Source of the DNA: a virus
IMG/VR virus record: IMGVR_UViG_3300008954_000077
Coordinates: 1-50,381 of that record
Direction: 5' to 3' (one strand)
Length of the DNA stretch: 50,381 nucleotides
Shown here: positions 6,405 to 14,482 of the stretch, one piece after another
How positions within the stretch are numbered: the first letter of the stretch is position 1
How the letters are laid out: every line of letters starts with the position of its first letter
Position numbers and translations under genes: made by a program
The notes under the pieces: generated by a model
What the model saw: the letters and a program-made list of their open reading frames with translations, nothing else
Databases searched by the model: none
What the model was told of the DNA's origin: nothing

Positions 6405-6711
6405 CAATGATCTCCCAATATGGATCAGCCGGGGTGCCTGTGAGTGTGAAGCGTCGTCGGATCCCGGCATCCCACAACGCGCGGTGATTCACGTCGAACG
6501 TCGTCGTGATCCCACCATCCTCCCGTCGTTCAACTTGAAAGTTCATGCCCGCACCGATGTCGCGAGAGCCAGCCAGGTCCGACCGAGCATCGCAACATTC
6601 GGCACACACGATCGTGCCGCATGACATCAGGTTGTAAGCGATCCCGCCGCAGATCCAACACGGCTTGAGCGGCGGGAATTGAGCGTTCATCAATTGTCGT
6701 AGCTTTGACAT
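6373..6711 (-). CDS. Small zinc-finger-like protein, 112 aa
   Basis: The ATG at 6711 is preferred over an upstream start at 6765 because GGGGGGTGAT lies just before it. Cys pairs CWICGG and CGTIVCAECC (about residues 18-45) suggest a zinc finger; the remainder is a small beta-rich region ending PADPYWEIIDVEKP. It follows the 240-bp region with the TGTTCCGGAACA array, which may control it. Function unknown. Confidence 0.65.
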   Translation of the reverse strand: MSKLRQLMNAQFPPLKPCWICGGIAYNLMSCGTIVCAECCDARSDLAGSRDIGAGMNFQVERREDGGITTTFDVNHRALWDAGIRRRFTLTGTPADPYWEIIDVEKPTTAES

Positions 6712-6951
6712 ATCACCCCCCAAAGGAACGTGCGCTGTTCCGGTGTTCCGAGTGTTGCGCCTCATACAAGAAGAGAACCCTATGTACCACTAAACCACGA
6801 GCCCCATCTCTCTCTTCTCACCATACAAGGTAAAAAACACCGTGCAGCCGGAACAGTGCAGGCAGATCTTCTCTAAGTTCTTTACTACTAAGTAAGTAAG
6901 GTGTTCCGGTCTGTTCCGGAACAAACCCCCAGTGTTCCGGAACAACCCAAA
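6712..6951. promoter_or_regulatory. Intergenic region with TGTTCCGG repeat array
   Basis: This 240-bp gap between the primase-helicase gene and the two last minus-strand genes has two perfect 12-bp palindromes TGTTCCGGAACA at 6912-6923 and 6933-6944, 21 bp apart. Half-sites TGTTCCGG lie at 6902-6909 (10 bp before the first palindrome) and 6736-6743, with TGTTCCGA at 6744-6751 and the inverted half-site CCGGAACA at 6848-6855. The 10/21-bp spacing puts the sites on one helix face. Operator, iteron or recombination site are all possible. No gene is seen here. Confidence 0.65.
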
Positions 6952-9717
6952 TTAGAAGTCATCTTCTGTCAAGTTGGGGGAACCTGTCTTTTCGTCTTCC
7001 TCGTCAACGACGAACATCGCGTTAAACTGCGTAAACTTCATGAAAACAGCGATACGGTTAACGCCGCCAATTCGGGTGCGTTTCTTGGAACAGCCCGGTA
7101 TGCGGAGCAGGATTTCAGCGATCGTTTGCCCCTCCCAAGGGGTGCCTTTCAGCAAGTGATCAAGGATCGTTCCGTACTGCAGGAAGATCAAATCGTTGCT
7201 CTCGTCGACGCGGATCCCAACGCCGGCTAAAGCTCCCTGAGCTTCGTCGAAATCGGTGGTCTTCAGGTCCTCAATTAGCTGACCAATGGTGCGCCGACCG
7301 GTCTTACCTCGCAGCGTGACGGCCGCGGACAAGATGGCTTCGATCAGATTGCGTTCATCGTCTTGGATCTCGTAATCAACGTCGCGAGTGAAGTTGAAGA
7401 TCAGTCGCTTGGCCGTTTCGATCGTTGGCTCACCAAAGGCACAGCAGAGAGCGGCGACCGGAGCTGCATAGCCTTCGACCAGGCGTGCGCTGAGTCCTTC
7501 AATCTCGACCTGGCCGATGTCCCTCGCAAGGTTGGCGATCGCCAGGCCGTAGCGAACTGCAATCGCAAGCAGCTGCCGTGACAGTTGGGAGAGATCTCCA
7601 TCGTCGTGATACGGAAGGAACTTGTTCTCGATCGTTGAATCCCACTTCAAAATCTGCAGCTGAATGAACCTATTGATGTCAGCTTCGTCTGATAGATTGC
7701 TGGTGATGCCCAGCGCAAAGAACGATTGCTTGCTTGCGGTGGCAATGGCCTTTTGCCTGCTAGTGCCAGTCACGCGCGACGAGCCTCGACAGGCCGCACG
7801 CATCATGTCCAGAATCTTTCGGCGTTCAACAGGCTGGGCTCGATCCCATTCGTCGATCAGAACTGAACGTGAGCTGCGGCCTATCTTTTGCCTGATGCCT
7901 GTGGCGGTGGACTGAGCTTCAATGTTGAGTCCGAGTTTGCCAAACAGCTTGGCGAGGACTTCAGCCAGGCGGCTCTTTCCGGTGCTGGTCTTGCCAAGGA
8001 TAACCAGCTGCGGACACCAGGTCATCATCTTTTGAACCAAGGTCACGATGATCATGCCAGTGACAACGGCCGGATCAATCTCCTTGTTCTTCCAGTTCCA
8101 GGGCTCAATCATCGCTTGCACCTGGTTGATAACTTCCTCGCACCACTTGTGATCGCCTGCGTTGAAGATATCTTCCTGCAGCGTGGCGAAGTCGAACCAC
8201 TGTTCGTTGTTGTCATTGCACCCAAACTTCAACACGCGATCGCGATAGAACGGCGACTCGATCTTGGTAAGTACTTCGCCATCCCAATTGGCCGCGTAGT
8301 CATTACCAACGATCAACAGCTGATCACTGAAAGGCCACACACCCTCTTCAACGAACGTGTCGGGGTTGACCCGACGCTCACTGGCTTGAGCTGCGATCTC
8401 GCGACGTACGCCAAGCCAAGACACTAGGTCGCCTTGAGCTTCCTTCGCATCGACGACAACGCTAAGCGCCTCGCGGCCAGCGAACGAGATGAACGTCATG
8501 TAACCAAAGCGGTCGATGTTGCCAACAAGTTCCCACTGTTGATTTCGTTCGTTGAACAATTGGATGTCACCGTCCGGAGTTCGGCCGAGAACGCTGATAC
8601 CGAGTTCCTTCAATGCAGTTTCCGGCGTCATTTGCCCTGTAGACCCAGGGTTCGACGGTGCTTCACCTTCCGTTATTGGGGCATATTCGGACTTCAGAGC
8701 AAAGAAGTCATCATAGTTGTTGCCGTCCATGAAGAAGTCTTCACAGTCCTTGCCGTGATCTTCGGTGATGTCGTATGGCAACGTAACGATCGCTACTTCG
8801 CAGTAGTAGCCGAGAGCTTCAGCAAGCTTGCGTACGCGCTCTTGACCAGGCTTGTCGCAATCACCAACGAGAACCACCTTCTTGCCTTTGAGGGTAGCAA
8901 GTGTCTGATTGCTCGGCATGCCGGTCCCATGGCTGGTCGCGAATACTGCGTGCTTCTTCTGTTTGCCAGCTAGGCCGATCTCCGTTTGCATGGCCAGCAT
9001 GTCTGGTGGACCTTCGACGATCACAACCACTTCAGCTTCGTCGAGGTTCATCCAGGCGTAGTTGTTGATGAAGCCACACGGGCAGTTCTTTGTGACCAGG
9101 CTCTTCTTCAACAGGTCCGGAGCGCCCTTCTGCCAAAGACTGATCGGCTTGCCAGGTCGCGCGTTAAAGAAGTAATGACCAAGGACATCGTGTTCAGACT
9201 TCCCGCACACAGGCAAGGCGAAGACCGAATGCTTCTTCATCTTCTTCGGGTAGAAAGCGCACCTGGCTCCGCTGATGCGAAGTACTTTGCTGACGAGTCG
9301 CTTGCCATCCTTGCGGCCGCGAGCGTACGCCAACGCATCGTTGTCATCCCATGGCAGCCAGGCTAACTGATCGGCTTGATTTTGGTCATCAGGGAGTACG
9401 ACACCAGCCATCTCAGCGAAATGAGCCCGTGCTGACTGCCAGTCAGAGAACACGCCAGCGAATGAAACAGCGGCATCGAAAAAGCTAAGTGTTTCACAAG
9501 TGATGAAATTGCGGTAGCGCCCACGCAACTCTGGCTTGTCGCCACAATTAATAGCTGCGCTGGGATTCCGATCTTCCTCGCCAAAGATATGAGCTGACTG
9601 CCATCCATTGTTGCCAGGACTGCCTGCCAATTTGAGGCCCCAGCTGGTGTAGATAGCGGCCACATCAAGTTGTCCGATGATTTCATATTGCGCCTCAACA
9701 AGCGTTTGTTTTGCCAT
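6952..9717 (-). CDS. TOPRIM-AAA+ primase-helicase
   Basis: This ~921-aa protein probably makes primers and unwinds DNA at the phage fork. A TOPRIM fold is visible: VVVIVEGPPDMLAM (Glu near residue 235) and VVLVGDCDKPGQ (DxD near 286-288). A C-terminal AAA+/SF3-like motor follows with Walker A LVILGKTSTGKS (about 573-584) and Walker B SVLIDEWDR (about 618-626). The N-terminal ~220 residues resemble a primase core, but no complete zinc ribbon is present. The ATG at 9717 is preferred; a GTG at 9729 is also in frame. It overlaps the ERCC4 nuclease gene by 23 bp. No separate DNA polymerase gene is found, so this may recruit host replisome parts. Confidence 0.85.
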   Translation of the reverse strand: MAKQTLVEAQYEIIGQLDVAAIYTSWGLKLAGSPGNNGWQSAHIFGEEDRNPSAAINCGDKPELRGRYRNFITCETLSFFDAAVSFAGVFSDWQSARAHFAEMAGVVLPDDQNQADQLAWLPWDDNDALAYARGRKDGKRLVSKVLRISGARCAFYPKKMKKHSVFALPVCGKSEHDVLGHYFFNARPGKPISLWQKGAPDLLKKSLVTKNCPCGFINNYAWMNLDEAEVVVIVEGPPDMLAMQTEIGLAGKQKKHAVFATSHGTGMPSNQTLATLKGKKVVLVGDCDKPGQERVRKLAEALGYYCEVAIVTLPYDITEDHGKDCEDFFMDGNNYDDFFALKSEYAPITEGEAPSNPGSTGQMTPETALKELGISVLGRTPDGDIQLFNERNQQWELVGNIDRFGYMTFISFAGREALSVVVDAKEAQGDLVSWLGVRREIAAQASERRVNPDTFVEEGVWPFSDQLLIVGNDYAANWDGEVLTKIESPFYRDRVLKFGCNDNNEQWFDFATLQEDIFNAGDHKWCEEVINQVQAMIEPWNWKNKEIDPAVVTGMIIVTLVQKMMTWCPQLVILGKTSTGKSRLAEVLAKLFGKLGLNIEAQSTATGIRQKIGRSSRSVLIDEWDRAQPVERRKILDMMRAACRGSSRVTGTSRQKAIATASKQSFFALGITSNLSDEADINRFIQLQILKWDSTIENKFLPYHDDGDLSQLSRQLLAIAVRYGLAIANLARDIGQVEIEGLSARLVEGYAAPVAALCCAFGEPTIETAKRLIFNFTRDVDYEIQDDERNLIEAILSAAVTLRGKTGRRTIGQLIEDLKTTDFDEAQGALAGVGIRVDESNDLIFLQYGTILDHLLKGTPWEGQTIAEILLRIPGCSKKRTRIGGVNRIAVFMKFTQFNAMFVVDEEDEKTGSPNLTEDDF

Positions 9718-10252
9718 GACGATACTCACCTTCCCAGCACTCTTCCGAGAACTTCTTATATGCCATCCTTAGCAGTTGAAAGCAGCACCACTGAGCGTCC
9801 GCGCGTGTCGGCGGAAAGAACCAGTGGACCGTTGGGTAGTAATTCATTGCCGAGAACACAGAACCAATAATCGACTGCGGAGTAGCATCGCTACGCCAAT
9901 CAGTTGAATGTTCCCAGGGTCGCTTGATCGCTTCCCAGTCAGCTTCGACGACGATCGCCGACGACTCATGGTCCCGCACCATTCGATGCATCTCGCGCTT
10001 GAAGCGCTCATTGCCGTGAGTCAGGGTTCCGTAGAGATCTTCGAGTGACTTGCGCTCGATGACCATGATCTTCTCAAGACCGTCGATCGCATAGTCGGCA
10101 GTCTTCATGTGCCTTACAGTTGTCTCGACTTCAAAATGCGTTGTCGAAGTCTTGAGCCCCTGGAACAGCCATGGCGCTCCCTCTTGTTGATCTATAACGA
10201 TCGTGTAAGGCATCTTCTCCTTGCGGAGTTTCTTGATGCTCTCTTTTGCCAT
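9695..10252 (-). CDS. ERCC4-domain nuclease
   Basis: The 185-aa product is a minimal XPF/ERCC4-type nuclease. It has TIVIDQQEGAPWLF (the DxREQxPW-like first motif) near residues 17-30, AIDGLEKIMVIERKSLEDLYGTL with the catalytic IERK, then FKREMHRM and AIVVEADW strands. Stand-alone ERCC4 nucleases occur in phages with recombination modules and cut branched or flapped DNA. ATG 10252 has GGGAG 7 nt upstream; another ATG is at 10213. Because the first motif lies upstream of position 10131, the overlap with the RecD-like gene is real and at least 83 bp. Confidence 0.8.
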   Translation of the reverse strand: MAKESIKKLRKEKMPYTIVIDQQEGAPWLFQGLKTSTTHFEVETTVRHMKTADYAIDGLEKIMVIERKSLEDLYGTLTHGNERFKREMHRMVRDHESSAIVVEADWEAIKRPWEHSTDWRSDATPQSIIGSVFSAMNYYPTVHWFFPPTRADAQWCCFQLLRMAYKKFSEECWEGEYRHGKTNAC

Positions 10253-12503
10253 GCGCAATCTCCCAAAGTTCACGGCGATAACGATTGATTTGCCCCGGCA
10301 AATTCGTGCGGCGATCGGCAATGCCCGTCTTGGCAAGTCCACGTCGCAAGATCTGCTCTGGTCCAATGCATGCGCCAAACACCTTGAATCGACTGCAGGC
10401 GGTAGTCACCCACTCACGGTTGTAGCTGTGCTTGGCTTTGGGGTTGATTATAACGATTCCGACTGGCCACTCCGAACCCTGGGCTTTGTGGCAAGTGATA
10501 GCATACGCCAACTCAATCTTGTCCTTCTTTGTGAACTTCATGAGGCGATCGGGGAACGTCATCTCGACGATGCAGGCCGAGTCAGTCAGTTCGACGACGT
10601 AGCCTTGTTCACCGTTCGCAACGTAGATGTCGCCTTCTTGATCGTCCTGCTTGTAGAAGCCGTTCTCTAAACAGATGACCTTGTCACCAACACGAAACTT
10701 CCAGTTCTCGTGACCAGCATCAGGGTCATTGTTGAGGATGTTCTGCAGGACCATGTTCAACTCGACGCGAGCAAACTCCGAGTCTTTGTTGGTAGGCGTG
10801 ATGACCTGCAAATCCTTGATTGGATCGAACCCGTGACGAGCTGCCTCTTCGAGCCACCAGTTGAGTCGATCCTTCATCCCGCCTGGCGATCGACAGTCCT
10901 CCATCACCAGGTTGTGCCCTTTGTCGAGATCCAACTTGCGAGCGAGCGGGAAGTCTCCCCCGCGTCCTTCTGCGATCGCATGGCAAAACAACACGATGTC
11001 GCCGCTGTTGCGTTGGGGCTCTGTCAGGTGCCCTTGAGGGAGGCCAGCTGTGATCAGATCCAAATACGGCCGTCCATGGCCCACAGGGGGCAGCTGGTGA
11101 GGATCGCCGACGAAAAGGATGTGAGAGCCGTACCCGCGAGCGATCGCCAGGTGACGCATCAGGCTCGTCCCAATCATCGGACTCTCGTCCACAATGATGT
11201 AGCGGTAAGGTAGGGGGTTTTCGCCGTTGTAGTTGAATCCCCAGCCATCTCCCAATGAGTGGGAGGAAACCACCAGCGTCGAGTGGATCGTCTTCGCGAC
11301 GATGCGTAATCCCGCCTCCTGAGCTGCCTCGCTGCTCCTAACGGCCGCTTTTCCTGTCGGGGCGCAAATACACGTCGAGCGCAGGTCGAGCATTTTGAGG
11401 AACCTGGCGACCGTGTGGGTCTTGCCTGTGCCTGGTCCCCCGGTAAGGATCCCCACGGTCCCTGACGTGGCTCTCCTGAGCTGTTCTCGCTGGTGATCGG
11501 AGATTCCCTCCACCAGATCGACATCGGGCCAGCGGACGGCAGAGGGACGCGGACAGCCAATCTCGTCGTCGATCTCGTCAGTTGCCCTGCAGATCGCCAG
11601 AGCAAGCTCCTGCTCATGCTCGCCCTGCCTCTTGGTGGCGAACCACTCCTTGCCATCCTTGCCTGTGGTGCGAATGACCAACCCCTCCTCGATCGCCAAC
11701 TCGATCGCTCGCAACGCGCGGTCCGGACCAGGCGAACCGATGAGCCGGCTGACCTGGTTGAACATCTGCGGCCGCGTGACCCAGGTCGATCCATCGCGAA
11801 CCGAATCGACGGCATGGTAAGCACACCAGGCCGCGCGAATGTCGCTGTCCTTGGGCTTGCCGTAGTACTCCCAGAGGTTGTCGCACTTCAAGAATCCAAC
11901 GCCCGAAAACATCATCAGCTCGAACGGGTTGGTCTGAATCACTTCAGGCGCTTTGATGCCCCACACTTCTTTGCAAAGGTTGGGAAGGCGCTTGGGCAAA
12001 TTGCGACCAGCGAACAACGACGTTAGAGCCAGGTCGGTTCTTTGCGTTCGTTCGATGTTGTGAAAAAAATTCTTAACGATGACCGCTTGCTCTTCGGTGA
12101 TCTCTCCCTCATAGGCGACCTGGCTCGCGGGGGCAGCTCCGATGCAACTAAGCGTGTGCTCTCCCCATCGGTTCCAAAGCAGTAGTGCCTTAGCTGGTCC
12201 GATCGCTGGCGCTCGTTGCAGGTAACGGACAACCGCTTCCTCCGTCACAGGCTGTACGATGCACTTGGCTTGGAACTCGAACTCCAACCCTTCGTAACCA
12301 GGTTTGGTGTTCTTCTTCCACTTGCCGTAGAGAATGTAGTCTTGGTCAACGTCCCAATCTTGGGGTAACTCGTTGCCCTTACACTTGACGATATCGCCTG
12401 ACTCCGTCTCGATCTCCACGTACATGAACGGGTTGTCAGGGTCGCGAGTACTCCAACCGAATTCGAAGACTCGCCCTTTCAGCTCTTCGTTGGGTTTGGT
12501 CAA
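10131..12503 (-). CDS. RecD2-like SF1B helicase
   Basis: The 790-aa protein has an N-terminal OB-like region, a helix-hairpin-helix segment (RAPAIGPAKALLLWNRWG, about 97-114), and then SF1B helicase motifs. These are motif I GILTGGPGTGKTHT (about 350), motif II IIVDESPMIG, motif III FVGDPHQLPPVGHG, and the UvrD-like C-terminal motif ELAYAITCHKAQGSEW. This order matches RecD2, a 5'-3' DNA helicase of repair and replication. The start is TTG at 12503, set by GGAAAG 6 nt upstream. It lies just after a terminator (12516-12555), so it is partly insulated from the SSB-RecT group. The basic C-terminal tail is coded in the region shared with the nuclease gene. Confidence 0.9.
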   Translation of the reverse strand: MTKPNEELKGRVFEFGWSTRDPDNPFMYVEIETESGDIVKCKGNELPQDWDVDQDYILYGKWKKNTKPGYEGLEFEFQAKCIVQPVTEEAVVRYLQRAPAIGPAKALLLWNRWGEHTLSCIGAAPASQVAYEGEITEEQAVIVKNFFHNIERTQRTDLALTSLFAGRNLPKRLPNLCKEVWGIKAPEVIQTNPFELMMFSGVGFLKCDNLWEYYGKPKDSDIRAAWCAYHAVDSVRDGSTWVTRPQMFNQVSRLIGSPGPDRALRAIELAIEEGLVIRTTGKDGKEWFATKRQGEHEQELALAICRATDEIDDEIGCPRPSAVRWPDVDLVEGISDHQREQLRRATSGTVGILTGGPGTGKTHTVARFLKMLDLRSTCICAPTGKAAVRSSEAAQEAGLRIVAKTIHSTLVVSSHSLGDGWGFNYNGENPLPYRYIIVDESPMIGTSLMRHLAIARGYGSHILFVGDPHQLPPVGHGRPYLDLITAGLPQGHLTEPQRNSGDIVLFCHAIAEGRGGDFPLARKLDLDKGHNLVMEDCRSPGGMKDRLNWWLEEAARHGFDPIKDLQVITPTNKDSEFARVELNMVLQNILNNDPDAGHENWKFRVGDKVICLENGFYKQDDQEGDIYVANGEQGYVVELTDSACIVEMTFPDRLMKFTKKDKIELAYAITCHKAQGSEWPVGIVIINPKAKHSYNREWVTTACSRFKVFGACIGPEQILRRGLAKTGIADRRTNLPGQINRYRRELWEIAHGKREHQETPQGEDALHDRYRSTRGSAMAVPGAQDFDNAF

Positions 12504-12515
12504 TGCAATCTTTCC

Positions 12516-12555
12516 AAAAAAAAACCTGGCCGCACGGATTAGGCGTGCGACCAGG
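12516..12555 (-). terminator. Intrinsic terminator between the SSB-like and RecD2-like genes
   Basis: On the minus strand CCTGG-T-CGCACG and CGTGCG-G-CCAGG form a stem (plus 12525-12555) with a 7-nt loop, followed by nine T residues (A tract at 12516-12524). It would reduce expression of the helicase, nuclease and primase genes relative to the SSB-like and RecT-like genes. Confidence 0.9.
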
Positions 12556-12572
12556 CCCGCGATAAGGGGTCG

Positions 12573-13145
12573 TTAGAACGGGATGTCGGGCTCACCGGCA
12601 GCATCGCTGCTACCCGTCGCCGCCGCGGCCGCGACATCACCGGACCCCAGCTTGCACTTCATCTTCTCGTTCGCCTTGGTGTCTTCAGGCGACCAGAAGT
12701 TGGTTGACCACTTGATGCAATAGCTATGACCGATCTCGCCGGTCTCTTGATCGTTGTCATCTTTCTTCTTGTAGGAATCATCCCAGACCTTACCACAGAC
12801 TTCCTTGCCAACGCCTTTCTGCCACTCAAACATCAAGGAGCCGCCTTCAGCTTTGGCCTGCTTGACTGCTTCGAGCGTGACAACTCCCAAGAGGACGGCG
12901 AGCTTGAGTCGCGTCTTCTTGTTGCCAGGCTTCGCGTTCTCCGGAACGTACTCCATGAAGAGCGCTCCTTGGTTGGGACCAGGCGACAAAACGACCATAG
13001 TCAAGACCAACTTTTGGTTGTCGTGTCCACCACCTTCTTCGATGCCTTTGACGACAAAGTGGTACGATCCCTCAGTTCTCAAGCGATCGTCGCCAGCCAT
13101 TGCTTCGTCAACACCAACGTCTTCAAGATCAAATTCTTCAGCCAT
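12573..13145 (-). CDS. SSB-like single-stranded DNA-binding protein
   Basis: The 190-aa protein has a beta-rich body (GSYHFVVKGIEEGGG...KLVLTMVVLSPG) followed by an Ala/Gly/Ser linker and the acidic tip AGEPDIPF. A C-terminal DIPF-type tip is the hallmark by which bacterial and phage SSBs hold partner proteins. The core does not show a clear canonical SSB sequence, so the fold (OB-like) is inferred from tip, size and context between the RecT-like and RecD2-like genes. ATG 13145 is used; an in-frame TTG lies 9 bp upstream. Confidence 0.7.
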   Translation of the reverse strand: MAEEFDLEDVGVDEAMAGDDRLRTEGSYHFVVKGIEEGGGHDNQKLVLTMVVLSPGPNQGALFMEYVPENAKPGNKKTRLKLAVLLGVVTLEAVKQAKAEGGSLMFEWQKGVGKEVCGKVWDDSYKKKDDNDQETGEIGHSYCIKWSTNFWSPEDTKANEKMKCKLGSGDVAAAAATGSSDAAGEPDIPF

Positions 13146-13179
13146 GGTTATCAATCTCTCTAATCAAAAACAGGGATAG

Positions 13180-14310
13180 TTACTTCTGCGATTCTTCGTG
13201 CTTCACGAGGCCAGCGATAATACGGGTCGCTTCCTCTTTAGTCAGGTTCTTAGCACCAGGCACACCAACAGGTACACCTTCGTACTTCGGCACAAGCGGT
13301 TTCGCTTTGGTGTCAACAGCTCGTGCGCTGGGCAAGCAGGTGTCACGCATCCATGCTTGCAATTTCAATCGGCCTGCGATGTCGATCAGGCTTTTCATCT
13401 GATCAGGTGTGATGATGTGGTCCGCGTCGGGAATACCATTCTCATCAATGCCGTGATCAGTCGTGGCAGGGGCAGTGGTTTGGGCAGGCCCAGATTGTTG
13501 GTCCGCTGCCGAATCCGTTGTACTCCCCTGCTCGGTTGCAGCACTGCTGGGTGCCCCCTCTGTCGAATCCGCAGCATTCATCATTTTGTTTTGCGGATTG
13601 TCTTTCAGCAGCTCTTTGCCGCGCTTTTCTAACTCGTCTATCCGATTTTGCTCGACTGTCTCTTCTACCAATTGTTCCAGATCGGTCGAGTCTTCCTGTT
13701 CGGTTGGTTGCGATTTGGTTTCCTCCTTTGCAGGTTGGGTAGTGAATTCCGCGTCAACAGCGTCTTGCTGGATCTCAAGATCATCATCAAGACGATCGTC
13801 ACCAAGCTCGTCTGCGGTGTAGACACCGATGACTAACTCAGGTGCGATCAAACGAAGCGTCTGCGTCAACAGGCGCTTGCAGAGCATGGGACCTGGCCGT
13901 CGTTGCCAGTTACCATCTGCCTTCTTGAACGTCTTGCTGTCGATCTCTTTCTTAGCTTCCTCGATCGTGTAGACGTTCCGCATCGTATCACCCTTGTAGG
14001 TGAACGTCGCTTCGGCTTTCTTTCCATCCTTGCCCCAGTCGTGCCACTTGATGTGACCACCAGCTTGAATGAACTGGCCTTGAATGGTGATGGCCTTCTT
14101 TGCCGGTTTAGCTTTGATGAAGTCGTACTCCATCAAGTACTGAACCGGCGTCTTGCCTTCCATCAAGCAGCTGAGCGCGATCATAGCGCCATGCTTGCTA
14201 TCTGGAATGCCATCGGGGTTGGCCTTCATCAGACCCATCCCGATCAGCTTGATTAACTCGACGCCTTCTTCAGCGCCGATCCGCGACAGTGCAAATTTGT
14301 TATTGCTCAA
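13180..14310 (-). CDS. RecT-like single-strand annealing protein
   Basis: The ~376-aa protein has an N-terminal ~185-residue domain ending in NWQRRPGPMLCKRLLTQTLRLIAPELVIGVYTADEL. This matches the RecT-type signature (W...P..ML...A......R...P....GVYT.EE). A long Gln/Glu/Ser/Thr-rich disordered linker (about 200-300) and a small C-terminal helical domain follow. RecT proteins anneal complementary strands and usually pair with an exonuclease; the DnaQ-like exonuclease gene is two genes upstream. The start is taken as TTG 14310, with GGAGAG 6 nt upstream inside the previous gene's end; an in-frame TTG at 14322 is the alternative. Confidence 0.7.
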   Translation of the reverse strand: MSNNKFALSRIGAEEGVELIKLIGMGLMKANPDGIPDSKHGAMIALSCLMEGKTPVQYLMEYDFIKAKPAKKAITIQGQFIQAGGHIKWHDWGKDGKKAEATFTYKGDTMRNVYTIEEAKKEIDSKTFKKADGNWQRRPGPMLCKRLLTQTLRLIAPELVIGVYTADELGDDRLDDDLEIQQDAVDAEFTTQPAKEETKSQPTEQEDSTDLEQLVEETVEQNRIDELEKRGKELLKDNPQNKMMNAADSTEGAPSSAATEQGSTTDSAADQQSGPAQTTAPATTDHGIDENGIPDADHIITPDQMKSLIDIAGRLKLQAWMRDTCLPSARAVDTKAKPLVPKYEGVPVGVPGAKNLTKEEATRIIAGLVKHEESQK

Positions 14311-14311
14311 C

Positions 14312-14482
14312 TCACTCTCCAATTTTCAAACCAATGTCTAGTTTCGCTGTTGTACCTTCGCATCGAATGGAGAAACCATCGTCAACGTCGTAGTAAACAT
14401 ACAACCGAACGTCGCTGTGGAATTCCAGATCTTCAATACAGAAATTGCCAGATCGCATTCCATCAGATAGTTGTTTATCCAC
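14312..14482 (-). CDS. Hypothetical small protein between exonuclease and RecT genes
   Basis: The frame is open from 14512, but GGGGGTGG precedes TTG 14485 and GTG 14482, so a 56-57 aa product is likely; the start is uncertain. It is beta-rich and acidic (DVRLYVYYDVDDGFSIRCEG) and ends DIGLKIGE, 1 nt from the RecT start. It overlaps the exonuclease stop by 8 bp. No family recognised. Confidence 0.5.
   Translation of the reverse strand: MDKQLSDGMRSGNFCIEDLEFHSDVRLYVYYDVDDGFSIRCEGTTAKLDIGLKIGE

Noticed and set aside
6770-6808. tRNA-like 5' half on the minus strand (GGGGCTCG followed by a TGGTTTAGTGGTA D-loop-like run)
   Set aside because: No T-arm GTTCRA segment, no acceptor complement and no convincing anticodon stem follow, so it is neither an intact tRNA nor a clear attachment-site fragment.
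9695-10378. Longer 227-aa start of the ERCC4 gene at 10378
   Set aside because: The first 42 residues show no conserved pattern and lie wholly inside the helicase gene; the ATG at 10252 has a proper GGGAG site.
10710-11213. Plus-strand 167-aa frame in the helicase gene
   Set aside because: It is a shadow of the RecD2-like gene, which has all helicase motifs in the other frame.
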